Source: Chitinophaga eiseniae
GTDB lineage: Bacteria > Bacteroidota > Bacteroidia > Chitinophagales > Chitinophagaceae
NCBI RefSeq assembly: GCF_012641265.1
Contig: NZ_JABAHZ010000001.1
Location: 124,001 to 188,000 of the forward strand
DNA: 64,000 nt
Reading direction: 5' to 3'
A program made the position numbers and the translations under genes. The stretch's first letter is position 1. Each line of letters starts with the position of its first letter. Shown here in pieces: positions 1 through 9,053 of the stretch. Below the pieces are notes generated by a model. It did no database searches, had not been told where the DNA came from, and saw nothing but the letters and a program-made list of their open reading frames with translations.

Positions 1-493
1 CCTTATAGCCCAGTATCTTCAGGCTCCGGGGTTCGCCATCCAGTACAGCAATATCCGGTAAATGCGCCCACTCTTCAAAGCCCATGGCCGTAAAGAGCTT
101 CACACTGGGCTCATTATGTGCAAAGATGAATCCCAGTAAGGTATGTACACCGAATTGCGGCGCCGCCTCCATGGCATAACGCAGCACTTCTTTTCCCAAA
201 CCCTTTCCCCGTGCGCTTTCTGCCAGGTAAATACTCACTTCCACGGTGCCGCTATACGCCGGCCGGCCATAAAACGACTGGAAACTCATCCAGCCCACAT
301 TTTGCCCATCGAGATCTATCATCCATAAAGGACGTTGCGCAGGATTATGCGCTTCAAACCAGGGAATACGGCTTTCTACGGTAACAGGACTGGTATCAGC
401 CGTCACCATCCTACCCGCTATCGTACTGTTATAAATTTCTACGATCCTCGGTAAATCAGCCATGCCAGCCTGCCTGTACACTAAATTCATCAT
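1..493 (-). CDS. GNAT family N-acetyltransferase, partial (phosphinothricin acetyltransferase-like)
   Basis: Leftward gene whose 3' end lies outside the window; about 164 codons are present. Two adjacent ATGs occur at 491-493 and 488-490; the outer one is used here. The N-terminus (residues 1-25) has the opening strand and helix of the Pat/MddA-type GNAT fold (ADLPRIVEIYN). The acetyl-CoA loop is visible as RGKGLGKEVLRYA near residue 97, followed by the HNEPSVKLF motif seen in this subfamily. Members N-acetylate phosphinothricin, methionine sulfoximine or related amino acids; the substrate here cannot be read from sequence. The next gene upstream is another leftward GNAT, 12 nt away, so the two are probably co-transcribed. 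The family call is firm, the substrate is not. Confidence 0.85.
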   Translation of the reverse strand, partial: MMNLVYRQAGMADLPRIVEIYNSTIAGRMVTADTSPVTVESRIPWFEAHNPAQRPLWMIDLDGQNVGWMSFQSFYGRPAYSGTVEVSIYLAESARGKGLGKEVLRYAMEAAPQFGVHTLLGFIFAHNEPSVKLFTAMGFEEWAHLPDIAVLDGEPRSLKILGYK

Positions 494-505
494 CGGTATA
501 AAATA

Positions 506-1060
506 TTAGTAAATAGATTCTCTGCTGTGCTCCCGTCGTAAAAGACTATACATCTCCGCATCCACAAATTTACCCTTCTCAAAGAACGCATCTCTTAAAA
601 AACCTTCATAGCGAAAGCCCAGCCGCGTCAATAGTTTGGAAGATGCGATATTGGCGGGATCTACAAAAGCCTCGACACGGTTGAATTGCAATACATCATA
701 ACCATAAGCCAGCATAGCGCTGACGGCTTCTTTCATTATACCTTGTCCCCAGTATAAAGGCCGGAGATCGTACCCGATCTCCGCTTTAAAATGCGGTTTA
801 TTGATCTTGTGGAATCCACAGGTGCCAATCAACTCGTCGCTGCCAGCCATTGTAATGGCCCAACGCATGCCTTCTTCTTTTTCCAGGTTCTCCCGGAAAA
901 AATGAATGATCTGCACAGCATCACTGATATTGGTAAAGGAGTCGATGTCCATGAATTGGGTAACTGCATCGTCCGAAAAATGACGAAAAAGGGCAGCGGT
1001 ATCTCTTTCTTCGATAGGCCTCAGTACCAGGTCGCCGGTACTTAAAACGGGTAAATGCAT
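506..1060 (-). CDS. GNAT family N-acetyltransferase (RimJ/RimL-like)
   Basis: A 184-residue protein of normal length for the Acetyltransf_3 (RimJ/RimL) branch. The start strand TGDLVLRPIEERD, the central GTCGFHKINK strand and the acetyl-CoA loop YWGQGIMKEAV (about residues 103-113) are all present, as is the late ANIASSKLLTRLGF motif. Family members acetylate protein N-termini, amino acids or small amines with acetyl-CoA in the cytoplasm; the acceptor here is unknown. It is followed 12 nt later by the second leftward GNAT. A good -7 box (TAGCTTTG on the minus strand) lies 26 nt before the ATG, so the pair likely starts from that promoter, divergent from the response regulator. Confidence 0.88.
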   Translation of the reverse strand: MHLPVLSTGDLVLRPIEERDTAALFRHFSDDAVTQFMDIDSFTNISDAVQIIHFFRENLEKEEGMRWAITMAGSDELIGTCGFHKINKPHFKAEIGYDLRPLYWGQGIMKEAVSAMLAYGYDVLQFNRVEAFVDPANIASSKLLTRLGFRYEGFLRDAFFEKGKFVDAEMYSLLRREHSRESIY

Positions 1061-1086
1061 GATACGGATGCCGGTTTAGGTTGAGG

Positions 1087-1094
1087 CAAAGCTA
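1087..1094 (-). promoter_or_regulatory. Putative -7 promoter element for the GNAT pair
   Basis: The minus strand reads TAGCTTTG, an exact match to the Bacteroidota sigma-A -7 consensus TAnnTTTG, 26 nt upstream of the ATG at 1060. I see no convincing -33 element, so the call rests on the -7 match and position. Confidence 0.45.
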
Positions 1095-1156
1095 ACAGTT
1101 ATTCGGAAAATGTCTGATTTTAATCTGTCTTTAATGCCCGCGCAATGAAACAATCC

Positions 1157-1164
1157 TACTTTTG
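1157..1164 (+). promoter_or_regulatory. Putative -7 promoter element for the two-component/efflux operon
   Basis: TACTTTTG matches TAnnTTTG exactly and lies 28 nt upstream of the response-regulator ATG at 1193. It faces away from the GNAT promoter, giving a compact divergent promoter region of about 130 bp. The -33 match is weak. Confidence 0.45.
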
Positions 1165-1192
1165 TAAGGGTTATTGCTTTTAATATATTACT

Positions 1193-1873
1193 ATGAAAAT
1201 ATTGGTTATTGAGGATGAAACTAAAGTAGGCGCTTTTATTAAAAGGGGCCTGGAAGAACATCATCACCAGGTAGAAGTATATGCTGATGGTATTGGCGGG
1301 CAACAGGCAGCATTGGAGCATGACTATGATTTGATCATTCTCGACCTTATGTTGCCCGGCATCAACGGCATAACCCTCTGCAGAAATTTGCGTGCCCTGG
1401 AAGTCGGCACTCCTATATTGATGCTCACGGCCCTCAATGCCACCCAGGATATCGTGGATGGCCTCAACGCCGGTGCTGATGACTATTTGGCCAAGCCTTT
1501 TCATTTTTCAGAATTGATAGCCCGGCTACAGGCACTTTCCCGCAGGAAAAACCAGTTCCACCAGGACCAGGCCATCCTGGCGTTTGCCGATCTGCAGTTG
1601 AATACCAATACCAAAATGGCGAGGCGGGGTGGACAGGATATTACGCTCACTGCCAAGGAATACGCCCTGCTGGAGCTATTGCTGAAAAACACCGGTAAGG
1701 TGCTTTCCCGTGCCCTCATCTCGGAAGCGGTATGGGGATTGGAGTTCGATACCGGTACCAATACGATTGACGTCTATGTAAATTATCTCCGCAATAAAAT
1801 CGAAAAGGGTTTCAGCGGCGAGAAGTTAATCCACACCGTAGTAGGCATGGGTTATGTTATGAAGCAGAAGTAA
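1193..1873 (+). CDS. OmpR/PhoB-family response regulator (CusR/CopR-like)
   Basis: A 226-residue DNA-binding response regulator. The receiver domain (1-115) shows the acidic pair E7/D8, phospho-acceptor D51 in the LILDLMLPG context, T79 and the invariant K101 in LAKPF. A winged-helix effector domain occupies about 128-224, with the TAKEYALLELLL and RALISEAVW signatures of the OmpR class. It is followed 40 nt later by a histidine kinase and then by the three structural genes of a metal-type RND efflux pump. Together with this arrangement, the likely role is activation of the efflux genes in response to a periplasmic metal ion. The metal (Cu/Ag versus Zn/Co/Cd/Ni) is not determinable. Confidence 0.93.
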   Translation: MKILVIEDETKVGAFIKRGLEEHHHQVEVYADGIGGQQAALEHDYDLIILDLMLPGINGITLCRNLRALEVGTPILMLTALNATQDIVDGLNAGADDYLAKPFHFSELIARLQALSRRKNQFHQDQAILAFADLQLNTNTKMARRGGQDITLTAKEYALLELLLKNTGKVLSRALISEAVWGLEFDTGTNTIDVYVNYLRNKIEKGFSGEKLIHTVVGMGYVMKQK

Positions 1874-1913
1874 ATCATCACCATCACACAAACAGGCCAG
1901 GTTACCCACACTC

Positions 1914-3278
1914 ATGAAGATACGGCATCGCTTATCCCTCCAGTTTACACTGATATCAGGTATTATCCTTACGATCGTTTTTGTATTGATATACCTGTTG
2001 TCTGCCCAATATATCCAGAACAGCTTTTATAAGCTGCTGCAGATGCGTGCATTGGTAACCGCCCAGGTATACCTGGAGAAAGATGAGCTCACCAAAAAGA
2101 AATTCCTCGAAATAGAAAAAAGTTACCGGGAACGTATACCTGATGAATCCAGTAATATTTATGATGCCCATAACCAGCCGGCCTTCATTGAAAAAACGCG
2201 GTACGACTGGCCGGTATCTATGCTGGAAACTATCCGCCATAAAGAAGTATACCGCTTCCGTTTCCAGGATGAGTCGGGCCTGGGCATCTATTATCCCGAC
2301 AACCAGGGCGATTTTGTGGTTATTGTAACGGCCCGTAACAGTATGGGCATCCAACAGTTGAATTACCTGATGTGGATACTGATCGTGATGTTCCTGGTGG
2401 CGCTGCTGATTGTATTCCTGATGGGGCAGTGGTATGCCAGCAGGGCATTGGAACCTATCAAGAACATTAACCGCCAGGTGAAAAATATCCGGTCCAATAA
2501 CCTGCATATGCGGGTACAGCATGGCAGGAATAAAGATGAAATAGACGAACTGGCAACTAACTTTAATAGTCTGCTGCAACATATGGAACAGGCTTTTGAT
2601 ATGCAACGTTCCTTCGTTTCCAATGCCTCTCATGAGTTGCGTACGCCGTTGACCACCATCATAGGCGAAATAGAAGTTACCCTGCAGAACGACCGGCAAC
2701 CGGAAGAATACGTACAGTCACTGGGTACTGTACTGGGAGAGTCGGAAAAACTGAAGATCATTACAGACGGCCTGTTGCAGCTTACCCGGCTGGATGCCAT
2801 CATAACCGACGCTAATGCCGAAATGGTACGTCTAGATGAGCTGTTGTGGGAGATGCAGGAACACTGGCGCCACAAGACGCCGCCGGTAAGATTGATCGTA
2901 AAACTCAACGATCTGCCGGAAGAGGCGACCCTGCTCTGTATCCGGGGAAATCGCTCCCTGCTCATGCTGGCACTGCAAAATATTGTCCGGAATGCCTTTA
3001 AGTTTTCGTATAACCGTGATGTTAATTGTTTGCTTACCTGGCATAAGTCAGGGATGACACTATCCATCAGCGACCATGGTATTGGCATTGAAGCCGACGA
3101 CCTGGATAAAATATTTATGCCGCTTTACCGGGCTGGTAACGCCCATCCCTTTGATGGGTATGGAATAGGATTGTCGATGACCGGCAAAATCCTCCAACTC
3201 CATGGCGCCGGTATTACCGTTAGCAGCGTACCTGGTCAGGGCACCACTTTTAATATATTCTTTCCGCCTGCTCCATAA
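1914..3278 (+). CDS. Membrane sensor histidine kinase (HAMP, HisKA, HATPase)
   Basis: A 454-residue sensor kinase. Membrane helices lie at about 10-33 and 153-175 and enclose a periplasmic sensor loop of about 120 residues. A HAMP segment follows (about 176-230), then the HisKA H-box ASHELRTPLTT with phospho-acceptor His240. The C-terminal ATPase domain has an N-box (QNIVRNAFKFS), a G1 box (SDHGIGIEADDLDKIF) and a G2 box (GYGIGLSM). It is the cognate partner of the upstream regulator, with a 40-nt gap, same strand and probably one transcript. The sensor loop has no obvious His/Met metal-binding cluster, so the assignment as a metal sensor comes from the neighbouring efflux genes. Confidence 0.93.
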   Translation: MKIRHRLSLQFTLISGIILTIVFVLIYLLSAQYIQNSFYKLLQMRALVTAQVYLEKDELTKKKFLEIEKSYRERIPDESSNIYDAHNQPAFIEKTRYDWPVSMLETIRHKEVYRFRFQDESGLGIYYPDNQGDFVVIVTARNSMGIQQLNYLMWILIVMFLVALLIVFLMGQWYASRALEPIKNINRQVKNIRSNNLHMRVQHGRNKDEIDELATNFNSLLQHMEQAFDMQRSFVSNASHELRTPLTTIIGEIEVTLQNDRQPEEYVQSLGTVLGESEKLKIITDGLLQLTRLDAIITDANAEMVRLDELLWEMQEHWRHKTPPVRLIVKLNDLPEEATLLCIRGNRSLLMLALQNIVRNAFKFSYNRDVNCLLTWHKSGMTLSISDHGIGIEADDLDKIFMPLYRAGNAHPFDGYGIGLSMTGKILQLHGAGITVSSVPGQGTTFNIFFPPAP

Positions 3279-3329
3279 ATTCTAATTTTGTTTTAACTTC
3301 ATTCTAATATGTAGCTAATAGCCTATTGC

Positions 3330-3337
3330 CATCTTTG
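3330..3337 (+). promoter_or_regulatory. Possible -7 element for the efflux structural genes
   Basis: CATCTTTG matches TAnnTTTG at seven of eight positions and lies 18 nt before the ATG at 3356, in the 77-nt gap after the kinase. It would allow the efflux genes to be transcribed separately from the regulators. Confidence 0.35.
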
Positions 3338-3355
3338 CACTGAAAAATCAGATGT

Positions 3356-4663
3356 ATGGTTAATAGACTAGTATTAAGTTCCTATTTTGTACTGTTTGCC
3401 GTCTTTCTACCTGTGATGGTGTTTGCTCAGCTAACAGCTCCTCCCGCTACTGCCACCATGCAGCAGGATACCCTTCACCTCACTTTAGACAGCGCTGAAA
3501 ACATTTTTTTAAGGCAAAATCTGTCCCTGCTCGCGCAGCGGTATAATATTGATGCACAGAAAGCCCTGGTCATCCAGTCAAAGCTGTACGCCAACCCTAA
3601 TTTCAATATTGAACATGGGCTGTATAATACGCAGACACATAAAGTTTTTCCTTTTGGCAGCGACGGGGAAACTTCCGCGGGATTGTCGCAGCTGGTAATG
3701 CTGGCAGGTAAGCGGAATAAGCAGATCAAAATAGCCCGCGCCAATGTAAGACTCTCTGAGTTTGAGTTTTATGACCTGTTGCGCACCCTTAAATTTACCC
3801 TGAGAGATGATTTCTATAATATCTATTACCTGCAGCAATCTGCGAAAGCCTATGACGAAGAAATTAACTCCCTTCAGAAAGTAGTAGATGCCTTTGTTGA
3901 ACAAAAAGGGAAGGGTTATATCTCCCAGAAGGAGGTAGTAAGGATCCAGGCCCAGCTATATAGCCTGAAAAGTGAATACCGGGACCTGTTGGAACAGATT
4001 GCAGACCAACAAAGTGAAATGAGACTCGTATTGCAGGTGAAGCCGGTATATATCGACCCATTGGTAGATACCACCTCCCTGGTAGCCCTCAATCCCCGCC
4101 AGTATCCCTTGCCGGCGCTGCTCGATTCTGCGTATAGCCGCCGGAGTGACCTGATGATTGCCAGGACCAACACAGAAATCAGCAAACTAAATTACAGCTA
4201 CCAGAAAGCGCTGGGGGTGCCGGATGTGACCTTTAATCTCGCTTACGATCAGCAAGGCAGTTATATTAAAAACTATACTGCTGCCGGCGTAGCCATCGAT
4301 CTCCCCGTGTTTAACCGGAACCAGGGGAATATTAAATCGGCGAAGGCAATGATCGACGTGAATACCGCCACCCAAAAAAGTACGGAAGCCACCGTAGAAG
4401 AACAGGTGTACCGCGTAGTAGAGAAAGCTACTGCGGCAGATAAACTGTACCGGAATATAGATGCCTCTTTTGCATCGGATTTTCAGCGACTCATGCACGA
4501 AGTATTGATTAATTACCAGAAGAGAAATATCAGCATGCTGGATTTCCTGGATTTCTATGATTCCTACAAGCAAAATGTATTGCAGTTAAACAGCATACAA
4601 TACAACCGGGTACGGGCTTTTGAGGAACTCAACTTCGTTACGGGAACCAACTTTTTTAACTAA
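3356..4663 (+). CDS. TolC-family outer-membrane efflux channel (CusC/CzcC-like)
   Basis: A 435-residue outer-membrane efflux protein. A signal peptide covers about residues 1-24 (hydrophobic YFVLFAVFLPVMVFA). Two similar helical halves then follow, as expected for the OEP family; one carries ISQKEVVRIQAQLYSLKSE and a later segment reads GVAIDLPVFNRNQGNIKSA, the recurrent equatorial P-x-F-N-R-N-Q-G motif of the family. There is no lipobox, unlike many Proteobacterial CusC proteins. It is the first of three genes (channel, adaptor, pump) spaced by 18 and 38 nt. It would form the outer-membrane exit duct of the tripartite complex. Confidence 0.92.
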   Translation: MVNRLVLSSYFVLFAVFLPVMVFAQLTAPPATATMQQDTLHLTLDSAENIFLRQNLSLLAQRYNIDAQKALVIQSKLYANPNFNIEHGLYNTQTHKVFPFGSDGETSAGLSQLVMLAGKRNKQIKIARANVRLSEFEFYDLLRTLKFTLRDDFYNIYYLQQSAKAYDEEINSLQKVVDAFVEQKGKGYISQKEVVRIQAQLYSLKSEYRDLLEQIADQQSEMRLVLQVKPVYIDPLVDTTSLVALNPRQYPLPALLDSAYSRRSDLMIARTNTEISKLNYSYQKALGVPDVTFNLAYDQQGSYIKNYTAAGVAIDLPVFNRNQGNIKSAKAMIDVNTATQKSTEATVEEQVYRVVEKATAADKLYRNIDASFASDFQRLMHEVLINYQKRNISMLDFLDFYDSYKQNVLQLNSIQYNRVRAFEELNFVTGTNFFN

Positions 4664-4681
4664 GACTAATCTATAACACAG

Positions 4682-5791
4682 ATGCAAAACTTTATGAAGG
4701 CAGGTAGTATGAGCCGTTTCTTTTTCTTCTTTGCCGGAATACTTCTGGTGCAGGGCTGTAACACCCAACCCGACAAAGTAGCGGATGAAAAGCAAAAATA
4801 TATCATCCCCGATACCGTATTAAGTTCCCTGAAAATCGATACTGTACAAAAGGGAGCGCTGGTAAATGACCTGACACTGACTGGTAAAGTAACAACCAAC
4901 GATGATAACGTATCTAAGATTTATCCGCTGGTGAGTGGTAAGATCCGGGACATTAAAGTGGCACTGGGCGATTATGTCAACAAAGGCCAAACCCTGGCCG
5001 TCATGAGCAGTACCGAGATGGCCGGCTATAGCGCTGACCTCGTAAATGCCGAAGCAGGATTGTCGGTAGCAAAGAAAAATATGGATGCCACACAAGATAT
5101 GTATAAAAGCGGCATCGCTTCCCAGAAAGATCTCCTGTCGGCCGAAACTGATTACCAGAAAGCGCAATCTGAACTCGGCCGCGTAAAAAGGGTGTTGAAT
5201 ATTAACGGCGGCAACACTGGAGGTGAATACGTGATTACTTCGCCGATCAGCGGATTTGTAGTAGAAAAGCTGGTCACTAACAATACGATGGTACGCGCTG
5301 ACGCTGGTACACAATTGTTTACCATCTCCGACCTGAAAAATGTATGGATCATGGCCAACGTATATGAATCCAATATCGGGCAGGTGCATATGGGCGACAA
5401 TGTGGAGGTAACCACTTTGTCCTATCCTGGCAAGGTTTTTCATGGTACCGTTGATAAGATGTATAACGTACTCGACCCTACGAATAAAGTGATGAAGGTG
5501 AGAATTGTCATGTCTAACGAAGATTATTCCCTGAAGCCGGAAATGTTTGCCAGCATCCGGGTAGTTTATAAAGATGGGGAACAGGCCATGAGCATTCCTT
5601 CTTCCGCCCTGATATTTGATAATAGCCGTTACTATGTACTCATTTACCATAGCAAATCTGATGTGAAGATTACACCGGTAAGCGTGATCAATTCCATTGG
5701 CGACAGAACATATATTTCAGCGGGCGTGAACGCAGGCGACCAGGTCATTGCATCCCAGGCCATCCTGATTTATGATGCACTGAATAACTAG
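4682..5791 (+). CDS. RND efflux periplasmic adaptor, lipoprotein (CusB/CzcB-like)
   Basis: A 369-residue membrane-fusion protein. A type II signal ends at the lipobox LLVQGC around residue 23, so it is probably lipid-anchored in the periplasm. Domains follow the usual order: a barrel-sandwich half (GKIRDIKVALGDYVNKGQTL), an alpha-helical hairpin (about 110-165), the second lipoyl half (ISPISGFV-type strand, here TSPISGFVVEKLV), a beta-barrel and a membrane-proximal domain. It couples the inner-membrane pump to the TolC-like channel. Two in-frame ATGs occur (4682 and 4694); either leaves a functional lipoprotein signal. Confidence 0.92.
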   Translation: MQNFMKAGSMSRFFFFFAGILLVQGCNTQPDKVADEKQKYIIPDTVLSSLKIDTVQKGALVNDLTLTGKVTTNDDNVSKIYPLVSGKIRDIKVALGDYVNKGQTLAVMSSTEMAGYSADLVNAEAGLSVAKKNMDATQDMYKSGIASQKDLLSAETDYQKAQSELGRVKRVLNINGGNTGGEYVITSPISGFVVEKLVTNNTMVRADAGTQLFTISDLKNVWIMANVYESNIGQVHMGDNVEVTTLSYPGKVFHGTVDKMYNVLDPTNKVMKVRIVMSNEDYSLKPEMFASIRVVYKDGEQAMSIPSSALIFDNSRYYVLIYHSKSDVKITPVSVINSIGDRTYISAGVNAGDQVIASQAILIYDALNN

Positions 5792-5829
5792 GTGAACCTG
5801 CTAACTAATCATAGTATAATTGTTTTTAG

Positions 5830-8800
5830 ATGAATAAAGTTCTCAGAAGTATAATAGGCTTTTCGCTGAAGAATAAATATTTCATTTTCTTCGCCACGCT
5901 GCTGTTGCTGGTATCGGGCATTATCTGCTTTAAAAATATGCCCATTGAGGCATTTCCCGACGTTACCAACACGGAAATCAGCATTATTACCCAATGGCCG
6001 GGAAGAAGCGCGGAAGAAGTAGAGAAATTTGTGACCATCCCGATAGAAATCGCGATGAACCCGGTGCAAAAGAAGACCAGCCTGCGCTCCACTAGCATTT
6101 TCGGATTGTCTTATGTGAAACTGATTTTTGATGATAAAGTCACCGATAATGAGGCCAGGATACAGGTAAATAATCTCCTGGCCAATGCCAGTCTGCCGGA
6201 GAATGTTAACCCTTCCGTGCAGCCGCCTACAGGCCCTACGGGCGAAATTTACCGTTATTCGCTGAGGAGTTCCTTTCGGGATGTCCGGGAGCTGAAAACC
6301 ATACAGGACTGGACGATCGACCGGCAGCTGCGGGCTGTACCGGGTGTGGCAGATATTGTGAGTTTTGGGGGAGAAGTAAAAACCTACGAAATACGGGTAG
6401 ATCCGGGCAAACTGACCAATCTTGGCATTACGCCACTGGACGTATATTCTGCCGTTACCAAAAGCAATATCAACATCGGTGGGGATGTGATTGTAAAAAA
6501 CGACCAGGCCTACGTAGTACGTGGTATAGGGCTGTTGAATGATATCAATGAAATTAAAAACATCATTGTACAGAACGTAAACGGTATACCTGTACTGGTG
6601 AAAGACGTGGCTGCTGTAGAAATATCCAATATGCCCAGGTTGGGGCATGTAGGCCGTACAGATGCCATCGTGGACTCGGCCGGTCACAGAACGGTTACAG
6701 ATGAAGATGATGTGGTACAGGCCATCGTGATTATGCGTAAAGGAGAGAATCCTTCAGAAGTAGTACAGGCCGTAAAAGCGAAGATTAGTAAGCTCAATGC
6801 TTCCGTATTGCCGGCGGATACCAAAATTATTCCTTTCTACGACCGGGAAGACCTGATCCACTTTGCCACCGAAACGGTGATGCATAACCTCGTAGAAGGT
6901 ATACTGCTGGTGACTTTGCTGGTATCGATCTTTATGTTCAACTGGCGCACCACGCTGATCGTTTCTATTATCATTCCACTATCACTGTTGTTTGCATTTA
7001 TCTGCCTGCGCCTTATGGGTATGTCGGCCAACCTGTTGTCCCTGGGAGCGGTGGACTTTGGAATTATCATAGATGGCGCCGTGGTGATGGTAGAAGGGCT
7101 ATTTGTCGTCCTTGACCACCAGGCGCGGGATGTGGGCATGGAGCGATTTAATAAGATGGCCAAAATGGGCCTGATCCGTAAACATGGCGCGCAGCTGGGT
7201 AAGGCCATCTTCTTCGCCAAAGTTATCATTATTACCGGCTTACTGCCCATCTTCGCTTTCCAGAAAGTGGAAGGGAAAATGTTTTCTCCGCTGGCCTATA
7301 CCCTGGGCTTTGCTTTGCTGGGCGCGTTGATTACCACGCTTACGCTGGTGCCGGTATTGATCAACCTGTTGCTCCGGAAAAATGTGCATGAAAAACACAA
7401 TCCTATTCTGCACGCGCTCACCGGGTTTATGCTGGGATGGTTTGCATTTACCTTCAAACATAAAAAGAAGGCGGTCTTCTCTTCGTTTATCATTATTGGC
7501 CTCGGGTTATATTCTTTCAAATTTTTGGGGACAGAGTTCCTGCCGGAGCTGAATGAAGGCTCTATCTGGCTAAGGGTGCAGTTGCCCTACAGCGTGTCGC
7601 TGGATAAGTCCGTACAAACGTCCCGGCAGGTAAGGGCCTCATTGATGCAATTCCCGCAGGTGAAGAACATTGTATCACAAACCGGGCGGCCGGATGATGG
7701 TACTGATGTGGCAGGGTTTTATAACAACGAGTTTGATGTGATGTTGTACCCGGAAAAGGAGTGGAAACCGCACATTACCAAGGAAGAGCTGATCGATCGC
7801 ATGAGTGAAAAGTTATCGGTGATACCGGGCGCATCGCTCAACTTCTCGCAGCCCATTATGGATAACATTGAAGAAGCCGTATCTGGGGTGAAAGGGTCTA
7901 TCTGCGTGAAGATATTCGGTGATTCTTTAAACTATATGGAATCACAGATCACCCAGGTGCAGAATGTATTGAGAACCGTGAGAGGTATAGAAGACCTGGG
8001 CGTGATCAAGAATATCGGTCAGCCGGAACTGAATATCGACCTGGATCAGCAGAAGATGGCGTTATATGGCGTAGCCACGGCAGATGCCAATGCGGTGATT
8101 GAAATGGCGATAGGAGGAAAGGCAGCCAGCACTTTATATGAGGGTATTAAGAAGTTTGACATTCGCTTACGTTTCCCGGAAGAATACCGTAAGAATGCAG
8201 AGGATATCGGCAACCTGATGGTGCCTACTCAAAGTGGCTCTAAAGTGCCAGTGAAAGAGATTGCGAAGATCGTGATGAAAACCGGGCCATGCCTGATTTT
8301 CCGGGATGCCAATGAGCGGTATTCTGCGGTGAAATTTTCTATAAGAGGCCGGGACATGGGGAGTACCATTGCGGAAGCCCAGGAAAAGGTGAACAAGGTG
8401 CTGAAACTGAAAGGAGGCTATACGATGGTATGGCAGGGCGACTTTGAAAATGAACAACGCGCCACCCACCGCTTACAACAGGTAGTGCCTATCAGCCTGA
8501 TGCTGATCTTCCTGTTGCTCTTTGTGATGTTTGGTAATTTGGTAGATGCCGGCCTGGTATTCCTCAATGTACCCTTTGCGATCGTGGGGGGCTTGCTGGC
8601 ACTGCATGTCACAGGCACCAACTTTAGTATCTCCGCCGGTATTGGTTTTATTGCCTTGTTTGGAATTTGTATACAGGATGGGGTGTTACTGATCACCGTG
8701 TTTAAGCAAAACCTGGAAAAAATGCGGGGCCAAAATGCTTCTCTCTATACTGCTATTAAGCTGGGTGTTAACTCCCGGATCCGGCCAGTAATGATGACGG

Positions 8801-8985
8801 CATTGATGGCGGCGATAGGGTTGTTCCCCGCAGCAATATCTCACGGTATCGGATCTGAAAGCTCCCGGCCATTGGCCAGGGTAGTAATAGGAGGGATCCT
8901 TTGCGCTATGGTATTTTCCCTGATTATCTTCCCCCTGATTTTTGGTTGGGTATACCGGAAATTTGATACCCGGCACCAGGAATAA
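5830..8985 (+). CDS. HME-type RND metal efflux pump (CusA/CzcA family)
   Basis: A 1051-residue inner-membrane pump, full length for CzcA/CusA. The N-terminus (FPDVTNTEISIITQWPGRSAEE) is diagnostic of the heavy-metal-efflux RND branch. Transmembrane helix 4 contains D409, D415 and E422 with the same six- and seven-residue spacing as the proton-relay acids D402, D408 and E415 of CzcA. Large periplasmic porter domains lie at about 40-340 and 560-870, with twelve predicted membrane helices in all. The gene ends 30 nt before a strong terminator, closing the operon. The pump trimer would expel a monovalent or divalent metal; charged relay residues in TM4 are typical of the divalent-metal type, but the substrate is an inference. 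Confidence 0.95.
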   Translation: MNKVLRSIIGFSLKNKYFIFFATLLLLVSGIICFKNMPIEAFPDVTNTEISIITQWPGRSAEEVEKFVTIPIEIAMNPVQKKTSLRSTSIFGLSYVKLIFDDKVTDNEARIQVNNLLANASLPENVNPSVQPPTGPTGEIYRYSLRSSFRDVRELKTIQDWTIDRQLRAVPGVADIVSFGGEVKTYEIRVDPGKLTNLGITPLDVYSAVTKSNINIGGDVIVKNDQAYVVRGIGLLNDINEIKNIIVQNVNGIPVLVKDVAAVEISNMPRLGHVGRTDAIVDSAGHRTVTDEDDVVQAIVIMRKGENPSEVVQAVKAKISKLNASVLPADTKIIPFYDREDLIHFATETVMHNLVEGILLVTLLVSIFMFNWRTTLIVSIIIPLSLLFAFICLRLMGMSANLLSLGAVDFGIIIDGAVVMVEGLFVVLDHQARDVGMERFNKMAKMGLIRKHGAQLGKAIFFAKVIIITGLLPIFAFQKVEGKMFSPLAYTLGFALLGALITTLTLVPVLINLLLRKNVHEKHNPILHALTGFMLGWFAFTFKHKKKAVFSSFIIIGLGLYSFKFLGTEFLPELNEGSIWLRVQLPYSVSLDKSVQTSRQVRASLMQFPQVKNIVSQTGRPDDGTDVAGFYNNEFDVMLYPEKEWKPHITKEELIDRMSEKLSVIPGASLNFSQPIMDNIEEAVSGVKGSICVKIFGDSLNYMESQITQVQNVLRTVRGIEDLGVIKNIGQPELNIDLDQQKMALYGVATADANAVIEMAIGGKAASTLYEGIKKFDIRLRFPEEYRKNAEDIGNLMVPTQSGSKVPVKEIAKIVMKTGPCLIFRDANERYSAVKFSIRGRDMGSTIAEAQEKVNKVLKLKGGYTMVWQGDFENEQRATHRLQQVVPISLMLIFLLLFVMFGNLVDAGLVFLNVPFAIVGGLLALHVTGTNFSISAGIGFIALFGICIQDGVLLITVFKQNLEKMRGQNASLYTAIKLGVNSRIRPVMMTALMAAIGLFPAAISHGIGSESSRPLARVVIGGILCAMVFSLIIFPLIFGWVYRKFDTRHQE

Positions 8986-9015
8986 AGAAGGTTGTTTTAT
9001 AAGTTTAATTGGTGT

Positions 9016-9052
9016 GGCTGCCTTCCGTTTTATCGTGAAGGCAGCCTTTTTA
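9016..9052 (+). terminator. Rho-independent terminator after the efflux operon
   Basis: A 10-bp perfect stem (GGCTGCCTTC at 9016-9025 with GAAGGCAGCC at 9037-9046) is followed by a T run. It lies between the end of the RND pump and the convergent transporter gene. The minus strand lacks a T tract, so it works mainly for the plus strand. Confidence 0.9.
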
Positions 9053-9053
9053 T

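Noticed and set aside
1956-2699. 247-codon minus-strand frame opposite the histidine kinase
   Set aside because: Antisense shadow of the kinase coding sequence, with no independent support.
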